Assembly: GCA_964468435.1 (NCBI GenBank) | Contig: CAYXVE010000014.1 | Location: 1 to 64,000 of the forward strand | Direction: 5' to 3' | DNA: 64,000 bases | DNA from: JBCCTX01 sp964468435 | GTDB lineage: Bacteria; Bacteroidota; Bacteroidia; J057 | Shown: one piece after another, positions 35,247 through 44,848 of the stretch | How the letters are laid out: the number at the start of each line of letters is the position of its first letter | How positions within the stretch are numbered: the stretch's first letter is position 1 | The notes under the pieces: generated by a model | The model's database searches: none | What the model was told of the DNA's origin: nothing | What the model saw: the letters and a program-made list of their open reading frames with translations, nothing else | Program-made: the position numbers and the translations under genes

Positions 35247-38237
35247 CTAGTTCTTGATCAGTTTATGTGTATACATCTGATCCCCTTGAATCCACTGGTA
35301 GAGATATATTCCGGCCGGAAGATCAGAAAGATCTACCCGATAGGTATGTATCCCCTTGATAGTGCTCAACGATTGCTGGTGGACGACCATGCCAGAGGTA
35401 GTCATCACACGGAAAGTGGCGTAAGCCTCGCCAGCACTGCGATATTCCAGGTTGAACGCCCCAGAGGTAGGTGTAGGATATGCCGAAAGGATTCCCTGCC
35501 CTACCAGATCGCTTAGGTGAACCTCCACAATACGGGAGTATTCATTTCCTCCATCAAAATCCACCTGCTTGATCCGGTAATAGAGGATACCAGGAACGAC
35601 ATCCTTGTCTGTAAACTGGTAGTACTGAATATCCTCGCTGAATCCCGCTCCAGGCTGCGTACCGATTGGCTGAAAGTGTTGCCCATCCAGACTTCTTTCT
35701 ATCTCAAAAAGTGCATTATTGGTCTCAGATGCTGTAGCCCAATTCAGTGCTACTTGCCTATTCACCTCAGCTGCTTCAAAGGATAACCACTCTACTGGAA
35801 GAGCGCCCAAATCTACATATGTCTCATTTGAGCATGTAATGATCAAGGCGTAATCCTCGACTTCTCCTTCTACCTCACCGCCACTTGCAGCTACTCCTGG
35901 CGTATCTGAAAGTCGAAAACGCACTAAGACCCACTCACCACAAATATTCTCATTATAGGGAATCTGGATAGCAGGTCCATCATACGCAATATCAGTTCCT
36001 GTTCCAAAAGGTTGATCGTTGATAAACTGGGTATCAAACTCCCCATTGGCATCTGAATCTACCCATGCAGACAGATAAAAATCTTTGTCAGCCTGATTAT
36101 TGACTGTAACCCGATAATTCTTATCCATAAATACCCCATTTTGCTGGATAATCAAAGGTCCATTGGCAAATACCACTCCATCCTCATCATCTACACCACT
36201 TTGATCATCTCCATTGGCAAATGCTGTGCCTTGATGCCCTGCTTCCCCATCAATCACGTTTCCCAACACAGTAAGTCCATTTATTTCATGTGCCGCAGTC
36301 CCGTAACTGACTAGCGCATCCCCATAATCGATGTCCCCACCCTGATCACAGGTTACCGTAAATACATAATCTTCTACTTCACCTTTATTGATCTGACCAG
36401 TGGGCAGGGTGCCTCGATCACTTTCCATACGTACCCGCATATACGTGTCACCACATACTGCATCATTGGGAATCGTAAACTGTACAGTTCTGCTATAAAT
36501 GAAATTTTCATCATCGTGTAGATCCTTGTCAAACTCCTCATCTTTTACTACACGCTCATTTTGAGGATGAAATACCCCGTCAAGATTAAAGTCTATCCAA
36601 ATATTGACAAATACATCCTGATAGTTACTGAAAAGGGTTATATTTAAAGATTTTGTTTCCTCGGGAGCCCCTGAAGCACCATCGACAAATTCGATTCCAT
36701 TCTCGTCATCCATATTATCAAAGTCATCGCCACAGGCATCCCGTGTGTCGAAACCTGCCAACTCATAGTCTATGGAACTCCCTAGGTAAGTGATCAGAGA
36801 AGAATTGTTTTTATACACATGCGATGCCTCACCATAACTTGCCGGCGCATCTCCATAATCTATACCATTCTCCACCAAAGGTGAGATACAGCGACCAAAA
36901 GGATAATTGAGCAGTGAAAAACTCTCCATGGATTCTACTGAATTGACAATCACCTGTCCACGAAGTGTACCATTCGTAGCCGTGAAAGTAGCATTAGGTG
37001 CCAGGATCGTGCCGTTGAAACTATTGACCGATAGTGAGGTAGCTTCGTAAAAATTGAATATCAATTCATGTACCCGGTCTTCAAGATCCAAAAGCCCAAT
37101 GCTTCCCATTACAATGTCTGCTCCTGAAACATTGACGATGATCGTAGCATCATCTGCTACATCTTTCAACTTAATAGATGAAATACCACTCAGATCAGTA
37201 CCATCGATGAAAAATATATAGGTGTCATAATCTTTACCTGGTTTTCCAGCTAGCTCCAAGAAATTATTTTTGCTTTTTGTACCTACCAGCGCTGATTTAA
37301 AATCACTGGCATCCATAGATTGTAAGGTCTGAGAAAACAATCGCTGCTGGTATCGTACATAATTGAAGTCAAATGGTGGTGTCTGGCGATATTGATCTAT
37401 CGCTTCAAGGTCTGTACCAGAAAGATCCCGTAAATTATCTAGTTCGCTGGGATCATATACGGAGATCGTACCCCCAAATCCCCCAGTAAAACTGAAATGT
37501 CCGTGAAACACAGATACAGCATCTGAATTATTAATATCCCCACCCACAACAAGACTGCGAGAATTGATATCGTCTGTCAAATTGATACCTTTTGCATTAT
37601 CCTTTCCCACATTTACTTGTAGGTTAGTAATATTCCCTCCCACAGCTACTCTTCCCTGAATAGTACCTCCACCTGTATGGCCTAGCGAGGTAGCTGTACC
37701 AAAGACCATGAGGTTGTATTCACTGGCAGCACCCAGTGCCCCACTACAAAAATCCATGGGTAAACAATCGCTACCTGAAGGACCGATGACATAAGGACCT
37801 TCGTCGACCGCCTGACATCCATCAGCATCCACCATTCGTATATCAGTATAGGTACCCGGTTTAAGCCCTCCAATTACATTATCACCAGCAGAATTAAACT
37901 GTCCCGCATCATATTCATTTCCTTCATAAGTATAATAGATCTCTATGGGTAGCGTCGTTCCACCAGCTACATTGGGATTTACAACCAGTTTTCCATCATC
38001 TGTATCACAATCCGAAGCGTCATTGACATACACTTTGTCAAATACAGCCTGACATTTTTCAACACTGACAATCATCAGTGGGTGAGTAAAGGATTCGATG
38101 GTTGTGCGATATTCTATCCAGAATCTTTCTTCATGATAATGGTCATATTCCCAAGATAGATAAGAAAAGCGGGCCGATCCATAATTGAAAAAGAACAATA
38201 ACCCCAAGAAGGCGAAAAGCTGTACTAAGTTTTTCAT
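35247..38237 (-). CDS. Giant T9SS surface protein: SprB-like, choice-of-anchor A, two GEVED
   Basis: A 996-residue exported paralogue of the neighbouring protein. Signal peptide at MKNLVQLFAFLGLLFFFNYG; the frame extends to 38309, but this Met at 38237 is the better start. Then an SprB-like repeat (YVNDASDCDTDDGKLVV to DADGCQAVDEGPYVIG, about 65-155); a choice-of-anchor A domain (about 165-450, AASEYNLMVFGTATSLG, GRVAVGGNITNLQVN, LIFNFYEATSLSVNSF); two GEVED domains (about 455-630 and 640-810, with GDDQSGVDDEDGVVFANG and GEVEDYALIITC); a fibronectin-like domain; and a T9SS type A signal (YPTPTSGAFNLEYRS to YTHKLIKN). It lacks the AbfB-like insert. Likely a surface or biofilm-matrix protein; exact role unknown. 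Confidence 0.85.
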   Translation of the reverse strand: MKNLVQLFAFLGLLFFFNYGSARFSYLSWEYDHYHEERFWIEYRTTIESFTHPLMIVSVEKCQAVFDKVYVNDASDCDTDDGKLVVNPNVAGGTTLPIEIYYTYEGNEYDAGQFNSAGDNVIGGLKPGTYTDIRMVDADGCQAVDEGPYVIGPSGSDCLPMDFCSGALGAASEYNLMVFGTATSLGHTGGGTIQGRVAVGGNITNLQVNVGKDNAKGINLTDDINSRSLVVGGDINNSDAVSVFHGHFSFTGGFGGTISVYDPSELDNLRDLSGTDLEAIDQYRQTPPFDFNYVRYQQRLFSQTLQSMDASDFKSALVGTKSKNNFLELAGKPGKDYDTYIFFIDGTDLSGISSIKLKDVADDATIIVNVSGADIVMGSIGLLDLEDRVHELIFNFYEATSLSVNSFNGTILAPNATFTATNGTLRGQVIVNSVESMESFSLLNYPFGRCISPLVENGIDYGDAPASYGEASHVYKNNSSLITYLGSSIDYELAGFDTRDACGDDFDNMDDENGIEFVDGASGAPEETKSLNITLFSNYQDVFVNIWIDFNLDGVFHPQNERVVKDEEFDKDLHDDENFIYSRTVQFTIPNDAVCGDTYMRVRMESDRGTLPTGQINKGEVEDYVFTVTCDQGGDIDYGDALVSYGTAAHEINGLTVLGNVIDGEAGHQGTAFANGDDQSGVDDEDGVVFANGPLIIQQNGVFMDKNYRVTVNNQADKDFYLSAWVDSDANGEFDTQFINDQPFGTGTDIAYDGPAIQIPYNENICGEWVLVRFRLSDTPGVAASGGEVEGEVEDYALIITCSNETYVDLGALPVEWLSFEAAEVNRQVALNWATASETNNALFEIERSLDGQHFQPIGTQPGAGFSEDIQYYQFTDKDVVPGILYYRIKQVDFDGGNEYSRIVEVHLSDLVGQGILSAYPTPTSGAFNLEYRSAGEAYATFRVMTTSGMVVHQQSLSTIKGIHTYRVDLSDLPAGIYLYQWIQGDQMYTHKLIKN

Positions 38238-39599
38238 ATGCGTTTTATTGGATGTGTAAATGTATATATAGCAGCTAGTAAAAAAATTTTGCTTTGTACT
38301 TAATTGCAAATTGATAATTTTTTAAAAAAAATAACATGCTCATTCCTAAACTATGGTATTAGATGCTTCAACGGTCAAAGTATTACCACAAGCAGTAATT
38401 CCCAAAATTTCGAAATATGATTCAAAATTTCAACTATTTAAAATACAGTACAAATTGATCTGAGCCTTATGGTAATGCGCATTCATCGTATAGAGATGTT
38501 ATTTAAGGTGAATACGATGTGTAGAATAGCCGTACAACATTAACTTTCAAAATTCAAATACGTAAATAATTATTATAAATTTAATTTTTTTGTAATTAAA
38601 TTACAATAAATAATATTACTAAAATCTGTTTTATTTTAAGAATATAGACCCGCAGTTACCTCATTTCAAAAGATAAAAAAATTACATAATAGTCCTATTA
38701 AATTACATGTTCAGATTTTCCATTTACCATACTTTTTTATTGTGAGCCTAATGATACGCTATATTATTACTATCATTAAATAGCTTATTTTAAGCAAATC
38801 GTATCATCATATATCCCATTTTCTCACGCCAAAAAGTGTCAAAATATATTTTTGACGAAGTGGATTATGCTATGAAATGTAAATAGCTACTGGCAAGCAT
38901 CGTGTCATCGACACGATTATCTAATATGAATAAAAGCAATTATTTTAATTTTGTGAATTTTTGTAAATTCAATTTTAAAAATGACCACAGCGCACTCGTA
39001 TAACTTAGCCACATATCTTCAAGCGAAATCTCCTTTGTGAATTTGATATAAATTCGCCGATAAACATATAAAATCCTTGCTGTACATACTGGTCAGTTCC
39101 TGCTCGTACCCCCTTACAACATGTCTTGTAACTATCGTTATTCGTAGACACACAATTGATACTAACAATCAATTATCTCAATTGATAATAATATCATCAA
39201 AGGCCCCTTTTTCGAAAAATTCCCGTCTTACATTTTATCAATTTCTATTTAATGGCTTTTTCGAGAATTATTTCTGATACAATTTCAGCCTGTATCAACC
39301 CGGTATTTTTGATCGCACAAGCCCTACCCGATCCATTAATAAACAACACATGATCTGTTACTTACCCATATTAAACACCGATTAAAAATCTCTAATTTTT
39401 ATCCTAAAAACCCAAAAATCTTACAGCTATATACTATCAGCAACAACCTGACATACTGGATTACCGCTAGAGTTATACCTGAAAAAGCTACCGATCTAAC
39501 GGACACAATGACACCCTTGAATGACATAATAGCAAAAAAAGAGATAATGGTGAGGAAATTGTAACTCATTAATTGTTCAATAGAAAGAATTTGACAGTT
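38238..39599. other. 1.36-kb AT-rich intergenic region with several inverted repeats
   Basis: The longest gene-free stretch in the window, between divergent genes (surface protein and clpB). The only open frame (39077-39277) is not protein-like. Inverted repeats include GTCAAAA/TTTTGAC (38838-38856), ATCGTGTC/GACACGAT (38899-38917), CATCGTAT/ATACGATG (38484-38519) and ATGATACG/CGTATCAT (about 38750-38812). A 15-base motif, CAATAAATAATATTA, occurs near 38605 and again near 34699, upstream of both surface genes. This suggests shared regulation, though AT-rich chance matches are expected. Confidence 0.5.
38899..38917. repeat. 19-bp palindrome in the surface-protein/clpB intergenic region
   Basis: ATCGTGTC ATC GACACGAT is an 8-bp perfect dyad with a 3-nt centre, less AT-rich than its surroundings and not followed by a T-run. 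That makes it more like a protein-binding site than a terminator. It is about 660 bp upstream of the surface gene start and 680 bp upstream of clpB, so its target is unclear. Confidence 0.4.
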
Positions 39600-42209
39600 A
39601 TGAACTTAAACAACTATACGTTAAAAGCGCAGGAGGCCATACAGCAAGCAGCGGAGATTGCCAAGCAATATCATCAGCAGGCTGTGGAAACCGGACACCT
39701 GCTCAAAGCTTTGCTTGAAGCTGAGGAGAGCATTATTCCTTATATATTAAAAAAACTTGGGGTTAATCCGGGATTTCTTGCTCAGAAGCTTCAGGAAAAA
39801 CTAGATTCCTATCCCCAGGTCACTGGAGCAACAGGAGGACAGTATATATCTAATGACCTGCATAAAGTACTGGAAACAGCCAACCAGGAGGCAGGAAGCT
39901 ATCAAGATGAATTTATCAGCATTGAACACCTTCTGCTTGCATTGGTCAAGACCGGTAATGGAGTAGGCACTTTACTGAAAGAACAGGGAATCACAGAAAA
40001 GAACCTCAAAAAGGTCATTGAAGAGATCAGGGGTGGAGAACGGGTAACCGATCAGAATCCAGAAGCGAAATACAATGCCTTACAGAAATACGCGCGCAAC
40101 CTCAATGAAATGGCACGCAAGGGAAAGCTGGACCCTGTAATCGGTAGAGAAGATGAGATACGCAGGGTCATCCAGATCCTTTCGCGCCGGACCAAAAACA
40201 ACCCCATATTGGTAGGTGAGCCAGGAGTGGGTAAAACAGCTATTGCAGAGGGACTGGCACACCGGATTATACAGGGCGATGTACCTGAGAACCTGAAATC
40301 CAAAACGGTATACTCGCTGGATATGGGAGCACTGATCGCAGGTGCAAAATTCCGGGGAGAATTTGAGGAAAGACTTAAAGCCGTAGTCAAAGAGGTTATC
40401 TCTGCTGAGGGATCTATCGTACTATTTATTGATGAGATACACACCCTCGTAGGTGCAGGTAAAACGGATGGTGCCATGGATGCTGCCAATATCCTGAAAC
40501 CAGCCCTGGCAAGAGGTGAACTGCGGGCTATCGGTGCTACAACACTGGATGAGTACCAGAAATATATCGAAAAGGACAAAGCCCTTGAAAGACGTTTTCA
40601 GGCTGTAATCATTGACGAGCCTAGCGTAGAAGATACCATCTCAATCCTTAGAGGTATCAAAGAAAAATATGAGATTCACCACGGCGTGAGGATTACTGAT
40701 GGAGCTATCGTGGCAGCAGCTGAACTCTCTGACAGATATATTTCAGACCGCTTCCTGCCCGATAAAGCTATCGACCTGATCGACGAATCCGCAGCAAAGC
40801 TGCGTTTGGAAATGGACTCTATGCCCCAGGCACTTGATGAAGTAAAGCGGAAGATCCGCTACCTCGAAATTGAGCGCGAAGCGCTCAAACGCGAAAATGA
40901 ACAGCCCAAAATTGCTGAAATCGATGAGCAGATTGCCAATCTGGATGATGAGCGGAAAAGACTCAAAGTACATTGGGAACAGGAGAAGGAAATCATCCTC
41001 AGCATCCGCGAATCCAAGCAAAAGCTGGAAGCATATAAACTGGAAGCAGAGAAAGCTGAGCGCGAAGCAGACTTCGGTAAAGTAGCTGAGATCCGGTATG
41101 GAAAAATGGTCGAAGAGGAAAACAAAATCGAATCCCTGAAAAAACAACTCGATGAATTCCAGTCCGAAATCAGAATGATGAAAGAAGAAGTCGAGGCCGA
41201 AGATATTGCAGACATCATATCTCGTTGGACCGGTATTCCCGTGAGCAAAATGGTCGAAAGTGAGCGCCAAAAGTTACTTCGGCTCGAAGATGAGCTTCAT
41301 AAACGTGTAGTGGGGCAGGATGAAGCCATTGAAGCGGTTTCTAATGCCATTCGCAGAAGTCGAGCCGGATTGCAAGACCCCAATCGACCCATCGGATCGT
41401 TTATCTTTCTAGGATCTACCGGAGTAGGTAAGACTGAGCTAGCCAAGACACTGGCTGAATTCCTATTTGATGATGAACGTAACATCGTACGAATAGATAT
41501 GTCAGAATATCAGGAAAAACACACTGTGAGCCGTCTGGTGGGAGCACCGCCCGGATACGTGGGATATGATGAAGGGGGGCAGCTAACCGAGGCTGTGAGA
41601 AGAAAACCTTATTCTGTGGTTTTGCTGGATGAAATCGAAAAGGCGCATCCCGATGTGTTTAATGTGCTACTACAAGTACTTGATGATGGACGTCTTACCG
41701 ACAATAAAGGCCGTACAGTGAATTTTACTAATACCATTGTCATCATGACTTCCAATCTGGGTTCACATTATATACAGGAAAAATACGAAGAACTGGATGA
41801 GATTAATCAGGATGCACTGATGGTTATTATTAAAGAACAGATTCTGGATATGCTCAAGAAGCAGCTCAGACCAGAATTTGTGAACCGTCTCGATGAAATC
41901 ATCGTATTTACTCCGCTTAGCAATATTGACATGCGTAAAATCGTGAAATTGCAGGCAGAAAATCTCATCACTAAACTGGAAGGAATGAACATACACCTTT
42001 CCTTTACAGAAAAAGCGCTGGATATGATCAGCCACATGGGATTTGATCCTCAGTTCGGTGCCAGACCTGTGAAAAGGGTACTACAAAAAGAGGTCATCAA
42101 TAAACTGTCCAAAGAGATACTCGCCGGCAATGTGAGCAGAGATGCCCATATAGAGGTTGTTGCAGATCATGGCATAATCAGCTTTCGTGAGAGCATAGCG
42201 ACCAGCTAA
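39600..42209 (+). CDS. clpB: ATP-dependent chaperone ClpB
   Basis: A hexameric disaggregase that, with DnaK, pulls proteins out of aggregates after stress. The N-terminal Clp_N repeat domain (NNYTLKAQEAIQQAAEIAKQ onward) is followed by AAA+ module 1 with Walker A GEPGVGKT (about residue 205), the long coiled-coil middle domain (about 400-520, rich in Glu/Lys), AAA+ module 2 with Walker A GSTGVGKT (about residue 605) and GAPPGYVGYDEGG, and a D2-small domain. The length (869) and middle domain separate ClpB from ClpA/ClpC. The frame begins at TTG 39573, but ATG 39600 gives the expected N-terminus. No CIRCE-type operator was seen upstream. Confidence 0.96.
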   Translation: MNLNNYTLKAQEAIQQAAEIAKQYHQQAVETGHLLKALLEAEESIIPYILKKLGVNPGFLAQKLQEKLDSYPQVTGATGGQYISNDLHKVLETANQEAGSYQDEFISIEHLLLALVKTGNGVGTLLKEQGITEKNLKKVIEEIRGGERVTDQNPEAKYNALQKYARNLNEMARKGKLDPVIGREDEIRRVIQILSRRTKNNPILVGEPGVGKTAIAEGLAHRIIQGDVPENLKSKTVYSLDMGALIAGAKFRGEFEERLKAVVKEVISAEGSIVLFIDEIHTLVGAGKTDGAMDAANILKPALARGELRAIGATTLDEYQKYIEKDKALERRFQAVIIDEPSVEDTISILRGIKEKYEIHHGVRITDGAIVAAAELSDRYISDRFLPDKAIDLIDESAAKLRLEMDSMPQALDEVKRKIRYLEIEREALKRENEQPKIAEIDEQIANLDDERKRLKVHWEQEKEIILSIRESKQKLEAYKLEAEKAEREADFGKVAEIRYGKMVEEENKIESLKKQLDEFQSEIRMMKEEVEAEDIADIISRWTGIPVSKMVESERQKLLRLEDELHKRVVGQDEAIEAVSNAIRRSRAGLQDPNRPIGSFIFLGSTGVGKTELAKTLAEFLFDDERNIVRIDMSEYQEKHTVSRLVGAPPGYVGYDEGGQLTEAVRRKPYSVVLLDEIEKAHPDVFNVLLQVLDDGRLTDNKGRTVNFTNTIVIMTSNLGSHYIQEKYEELDEINQDALMVIIKEQILDMLKKQLRPEFVNRLDEIIVFTPLSNIDMRKIVKLQAENLITKLEGMNIHLSFTEKALDMISHMGFDPQFGARPVKRVLQKEVINKLSKEILAGNVSRDAHIEVVADHGIISFRESIATS

Positions 42210-42256
42210 GTACAAAGTATAAGAAAAATGCCACACCGGAGTATTTTATTGAGTGA

Positions 42257-42285
42257 TTGACAAACCAAAAAAATCCTTATATTTG
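42257..42285 (+). promoter_or_regulatory. Strong Bacteroidota promoter after clpB
   Basis: TTG (42257-42259), 18 bp, then TATATTTG (42278-42285): a perfect match to the TTG N17-23 TAnnTTTG consensus. A start near 42290 places only about 55 nt before the terminator at 42313-42345. No plus-strand gene follows before 43293. Confidence 0.7.
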
Positions 42286-42289
42286 ATAT

Positions 42290-42346
42290 GGATGTTTTCA
42301 TGGTTGTTAAGTGCCTCTGTGTTGGGAAGCACAGGGGCTTTTTTTG
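42290..42346 (+). ncRNA. Putative small RNA of about 55 nt
   Basis: Bounded by a consensus promoter and a strong intrinsic terminator with no room for a normal gene. The 5' part is GGATGTTTTCATGGTTG; the 3' half is the terminator stem. A short frame starting ATGGTTGTTAAG runs through the hairpin and beyond, so it is unlikely to be the product. Function unknown; no known RNA family recognised. The unit points toward the 3' end of the nitrilase gene (opposite strand), so readthrough would be antisense to it. Confidence 0.5.
42313..42345 (+). terminator. Intrinsic terminator
   Basis: A 9-bp stem (GCCTCTGTG 42313-42321 with CACAGGGGC 42330-42338, one G-T pair), 8-nt loop, followed by seven T residues (42339-42345). 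It can end both clpB readthrough and the putative small RNA. The opposite strand has no T-run, so it acts on the plus strand only. Confidence 0.85.
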
Positions 42347-42352
42347 GGCTGT

Positions 42353-43123
42353 TCAGGAAGGCACGTTCTGATCCTTAAGAAAGGGAAGCTTGTGCCGCAG
42401 GTTATATACCTGTTGAATATCCAGCATGTCTTGTATCATACCAGGTTGATCTGCCAGACAGTGAATCGTCTCACCCGATGGATCGATGATCATCGTATAT
42501 CCATTATAATTGAGATTAGATCCATCTACACCTACTCGGTTCACCCCCATCACATAAGCCTGATTCTCGATTGCCCGAGCCTTCAGCAAAGTCATCCAAT
42601 GCATAATGCGTTTTGATGGCCAGTTGGCTGAATACACTAGCAAATCATAGCGCTCTTCCTCACCAGGAGCATTCCTGCTCCATTCAGGAAACCGGAGATC
42701 ATAGCATATCATGGGGCAAATTCTCCATCCATTGATCTGAAAGATGGTCTTGTAGCTTCCATGCTGATAAATCTGATCTTCACCAGAAAGTGAAAAAGGA
42801 TGCCGCTTATCATACGTAGCTAACCACCCTTCCCTGTTGACCACCACCCACCGGTTGTAATATTTTCCATCTACCTCGATGATGATACTCCCAGCGAGAT
42901 GCGTCTGATATTTGCCTGCTTCATCACACATCCAGCGTATCGTCTTGCCATCCATAGACTCTGCGAGTCCGGCAGCATTCATGCTAAAACCTGTTGAAAA
43001 CATTTCCGGCAACACGATCAGGTCAACCGAAGGCTGGTTGGTTTTCAATAAAGCGGAAATCTGGTTGCGATTGGCCTCAGGATCTTCCCAAATCAGATCA
43101 AGTTGGAGCCCCATTACATGCAT
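42353..43123 (-). CDS. Nitrilase-family omega-amidase (YafV-like)
   Basis: A C-N hydrolase that probably converts alpha-ketoglutaramate or similar omega-amides to keto acids and ammonia. The catalytic Glu-Lys-Cys triad is visible: IVLPEMFSTGFSMN (Glu, about residue 40), TYDKRHPFSLSGE (Lys, about residue 106) and MICYDLRFPEW (Cys, about residue 140). The FSTGFSMN and KRHPF motifs are those of the omega-amidase/YafV branch. 256 residues, normal. A single-gene unit; its 3' end abuts the small-RNA terminator of the opposite strand. Confidence 0.88.
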   Translation of the reverse strand: MHVMGLQLDLIWEDPEANRNQISALLKTNQPSVDLIVLPEMFSTGFSMNAAGLAESMDGKTIRWMCDEAGKYQTHLAGSIIIEVDGKYYNRWVVVNREGWLATYDKRHPFSLSGEDQIYQHGSYKTIFQINGWRICPMICYDLRFPEWSRNAPGEEERYDLLVYSANWPSKRIMHWMTLLKARAIENQAYVMGVNRVGVDGSNLNYNGYTMIIDPSGETIHCLADQPGMIQDMLDIQQVYNLRHKLPFLKDQNVPS

Positions 43124-43243
43124 AGATTCTTTTTTTAGCTTAAATTAACAATTTTTAACGGCCTGGTCTCACAACTTTCTACAGAAAAAGTTATCATTGT
43201 ACTATTGACCTTTCTTGTATCGTAAAGGGGAGGACTTTTTTAC

Positions 43244-43251
43244 TATTTTTG
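43244..43251 (+). promoter_or_regulatory. Possible -7 element for lepB
   Basis: TATTTTTG matches TAnnTTTG and lies 41 bp before the lepB ATG. The nearest TTG (43215-43217) is 26 bp upstream, slightly too far, so the match is partial. Confidence 0.4.
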
Positions 43252-43292
43252 CCTGAATAATACATTATTGATATACCGTAGTCACAAGGATT

Positions 43293-44786
43293 ATGAGCAA
43301 TGCCGCAATATTTTACTACAGTCTTTTTGCCCTTCTGGTTTTAGGCATCAGGATCGGTTTGTATGCATTATTTCAAAAAGCGGGTGAAAAGGGATGGAAA
43401 GCCTTTATACCCGTCTACAGCGATTATGTATGGCTTCAAATCATCGGGAAGCCTACTTGGTGGGTGGTACTTACACTCATACCTGTAGTGAGAACTCTGA
43501 TCAAGATCTCGATGAATATTGAATTGGTCAAATCTTTTGGGAAATATACCTTTGGCCAGCATGCACTGGCAGTGATCTTGCCTTTCTATTACTTCCCCAA
43601 AATTGGTTTCGAAGAGGAATCCAGGTACCTGGGATCCCCTGACACACATAAAGACCTCCCTCCGAAAACGGGTATACGCGAGTGGGCAGATGCTTTCCTC
43701 TATGCAGGCGTAGCAGCCCTAATCATCCGCACTTTTTTCATCGAAGCCTTTATGATTCCTACCAGCTCAATGGAACGTACCCTGATGGCAGGAGATTTCC
43801 TCTTTGTGAGCAAGTTTCATTACGGTCCCCGTATGCCCATGGTACCGCTGGCCATACCCTTTGTGCACAATAAGATCAAAATCGGTAATACCACGATCCC
43901 ATCTTATCTGGATATCGTCCGTTTGCCTTATTTCCGCCTTCCCGGGCTAGAAAAGGTAGAACGAAATGACATCGTCGTATTTAATTTTCCCGCTCACGAT
44001 ATATGGGACCTCAATGACGGAGCCGGGCTGGTCAAACCAGTCAGCCTAAAGGAAAACTATATCAAACGCTGCGTTGCCATACCAGGAGATACTCTGGAGA
44101 TCATCGACCAGCAGATATATATCAATGGTGAAAAAGGATGGAATCCTCCCGACATGCAATACCAATACCTGATCACGACCGACGGTACAGGATTTCCCTA
44201 CAGCCGTATGAAAGAGCTGGGCTTTCGCAAACTGAATAACGACAATCCCAATTTTGTTCAGGTATCTCAAAACTCATATATATTCTGGATGCCTCAGGAT
44301 ATTGCCGGAAAGATCAAGCAATTTAGCAATATAGCCGAATTTGATACCCTATATCAACCGGAAGGTAAATTTGATGAATCTGGCAAAATATACCCTCAGT
44401 ATGGCAATACTCAAGGGCAGTTGTTCAGACACAATATCGACAATTTTGGACCTATTTTGGTCCCAGCCAAGGGAATGACAGTCTCATTAACCAATAAAAA
44501 CACTTCCCTATATGCACGTATAATAGAAGCCTATGAGGGTCATGAACTGGATATCGATGTTGCCAACCAACGTGTACTGATCGATGGCCAGCAAGCTGAT
44601 GCCTATACCTTTGAAATGGATTACTATTTCATGATGGGCGACAATCGGCACAACTCCGAGGATGGCCGCTACTGGGGCTTTGTTCCCGAAAACCATATCG
44701 TGGGAAAACCGCTGCTTATCTTCTTCTCCTATGAATCAGAATTTGGGGTGCGTTTTAGCCGTATAGGGACGAAGCATATACAATAG
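43293..44786 (+). CDS. lepB: Signal peptidase I with N-terminal DUF5684-like membrane region
   Basis: Cuts signal peptides from exported proteins at the inner membrane, here those of the many secreted proteins. The N-terminal 120 residues form three transmembrane segments (FYYSLFALLVLGIRIGLYAL onward), a Bacteroidota-specific extension. A further helix leads to the S26 catalytic domain. The nucleophile Ser159 is in MIPTSSMERTLMAGDF and the general base Lys258 in YIKRCVAIPGDTLEI. The catalytic domain is expanded by about 130 residues and ends with the conserved MMGDNRHNSEDGRYWGFVPE. Total 497 residues, typical for this phylum. Confidence 0.93.
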   Translation: MSNAAIFYYSLFALLVLGIRIGLYALFQKAGEKGWKAFIPVYSDYVWLQIIGKPTWWVVLTLIPVVRTLIKISMNIELVKSFGKYTFGQHALAVILPFYYFPKIGFEEESRYLGSPDTHKDLPPKTGIREWADAFLYAGVAALIIRTFFIEAFMIPTSSMERTLMAGDFLFVSKFHYGPRMPMVPLAIPFVHNKIKIGNTTIPSYLDIVRLPYFRLPGLEKVERNDIVVFNFPAHDIWDLNDGAGLVKPVSLKENYIKRCVAIPGDTLEIIDQQIYINGEKGWNPPDMQYQYLITTDGTGFPYSRMKELGFRKLNNDNPNFVQVSQNSYIFWMPQDIAGKIKQFSNIAEFDTLYQPEGKFDESGKIYPQYGNTQGQLFRHNIDNFGPILVPAKGMTVSLTNKNTSLYARIIEAYEGHELDIDVANQRVLIDGQQADAYTFEMDYYFMMGDNRHNSEDGRYWGFVPENHIVGKPLLIFFSYESEFGVRFSRIGTKHIQ

Positions 44787-44848
44787 TTTGTAGCATACAT
44801 ACAGAATGCTATCTTACTTTATGCTTGATTTACAAAACAAGCGTACCC

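Noticed and set aside
39077..39277. 66-codon open frame in the AT-rich region
   Set aside because: Low-complexity, chance-like sequence with no family resemblance.
39573..39599. Upstream TTG start for clpB
   Set aside because: The ATG at 39600 matches the usual ClpB N-terminus.
40052..42037. Several long open frames antisense to clpB (for example 175 codons at 40052-40579)
   Set aside because: They are mirror frames of a strongly conserved gene; the translations are Ser/Leu/Arg-rich and match nothing.
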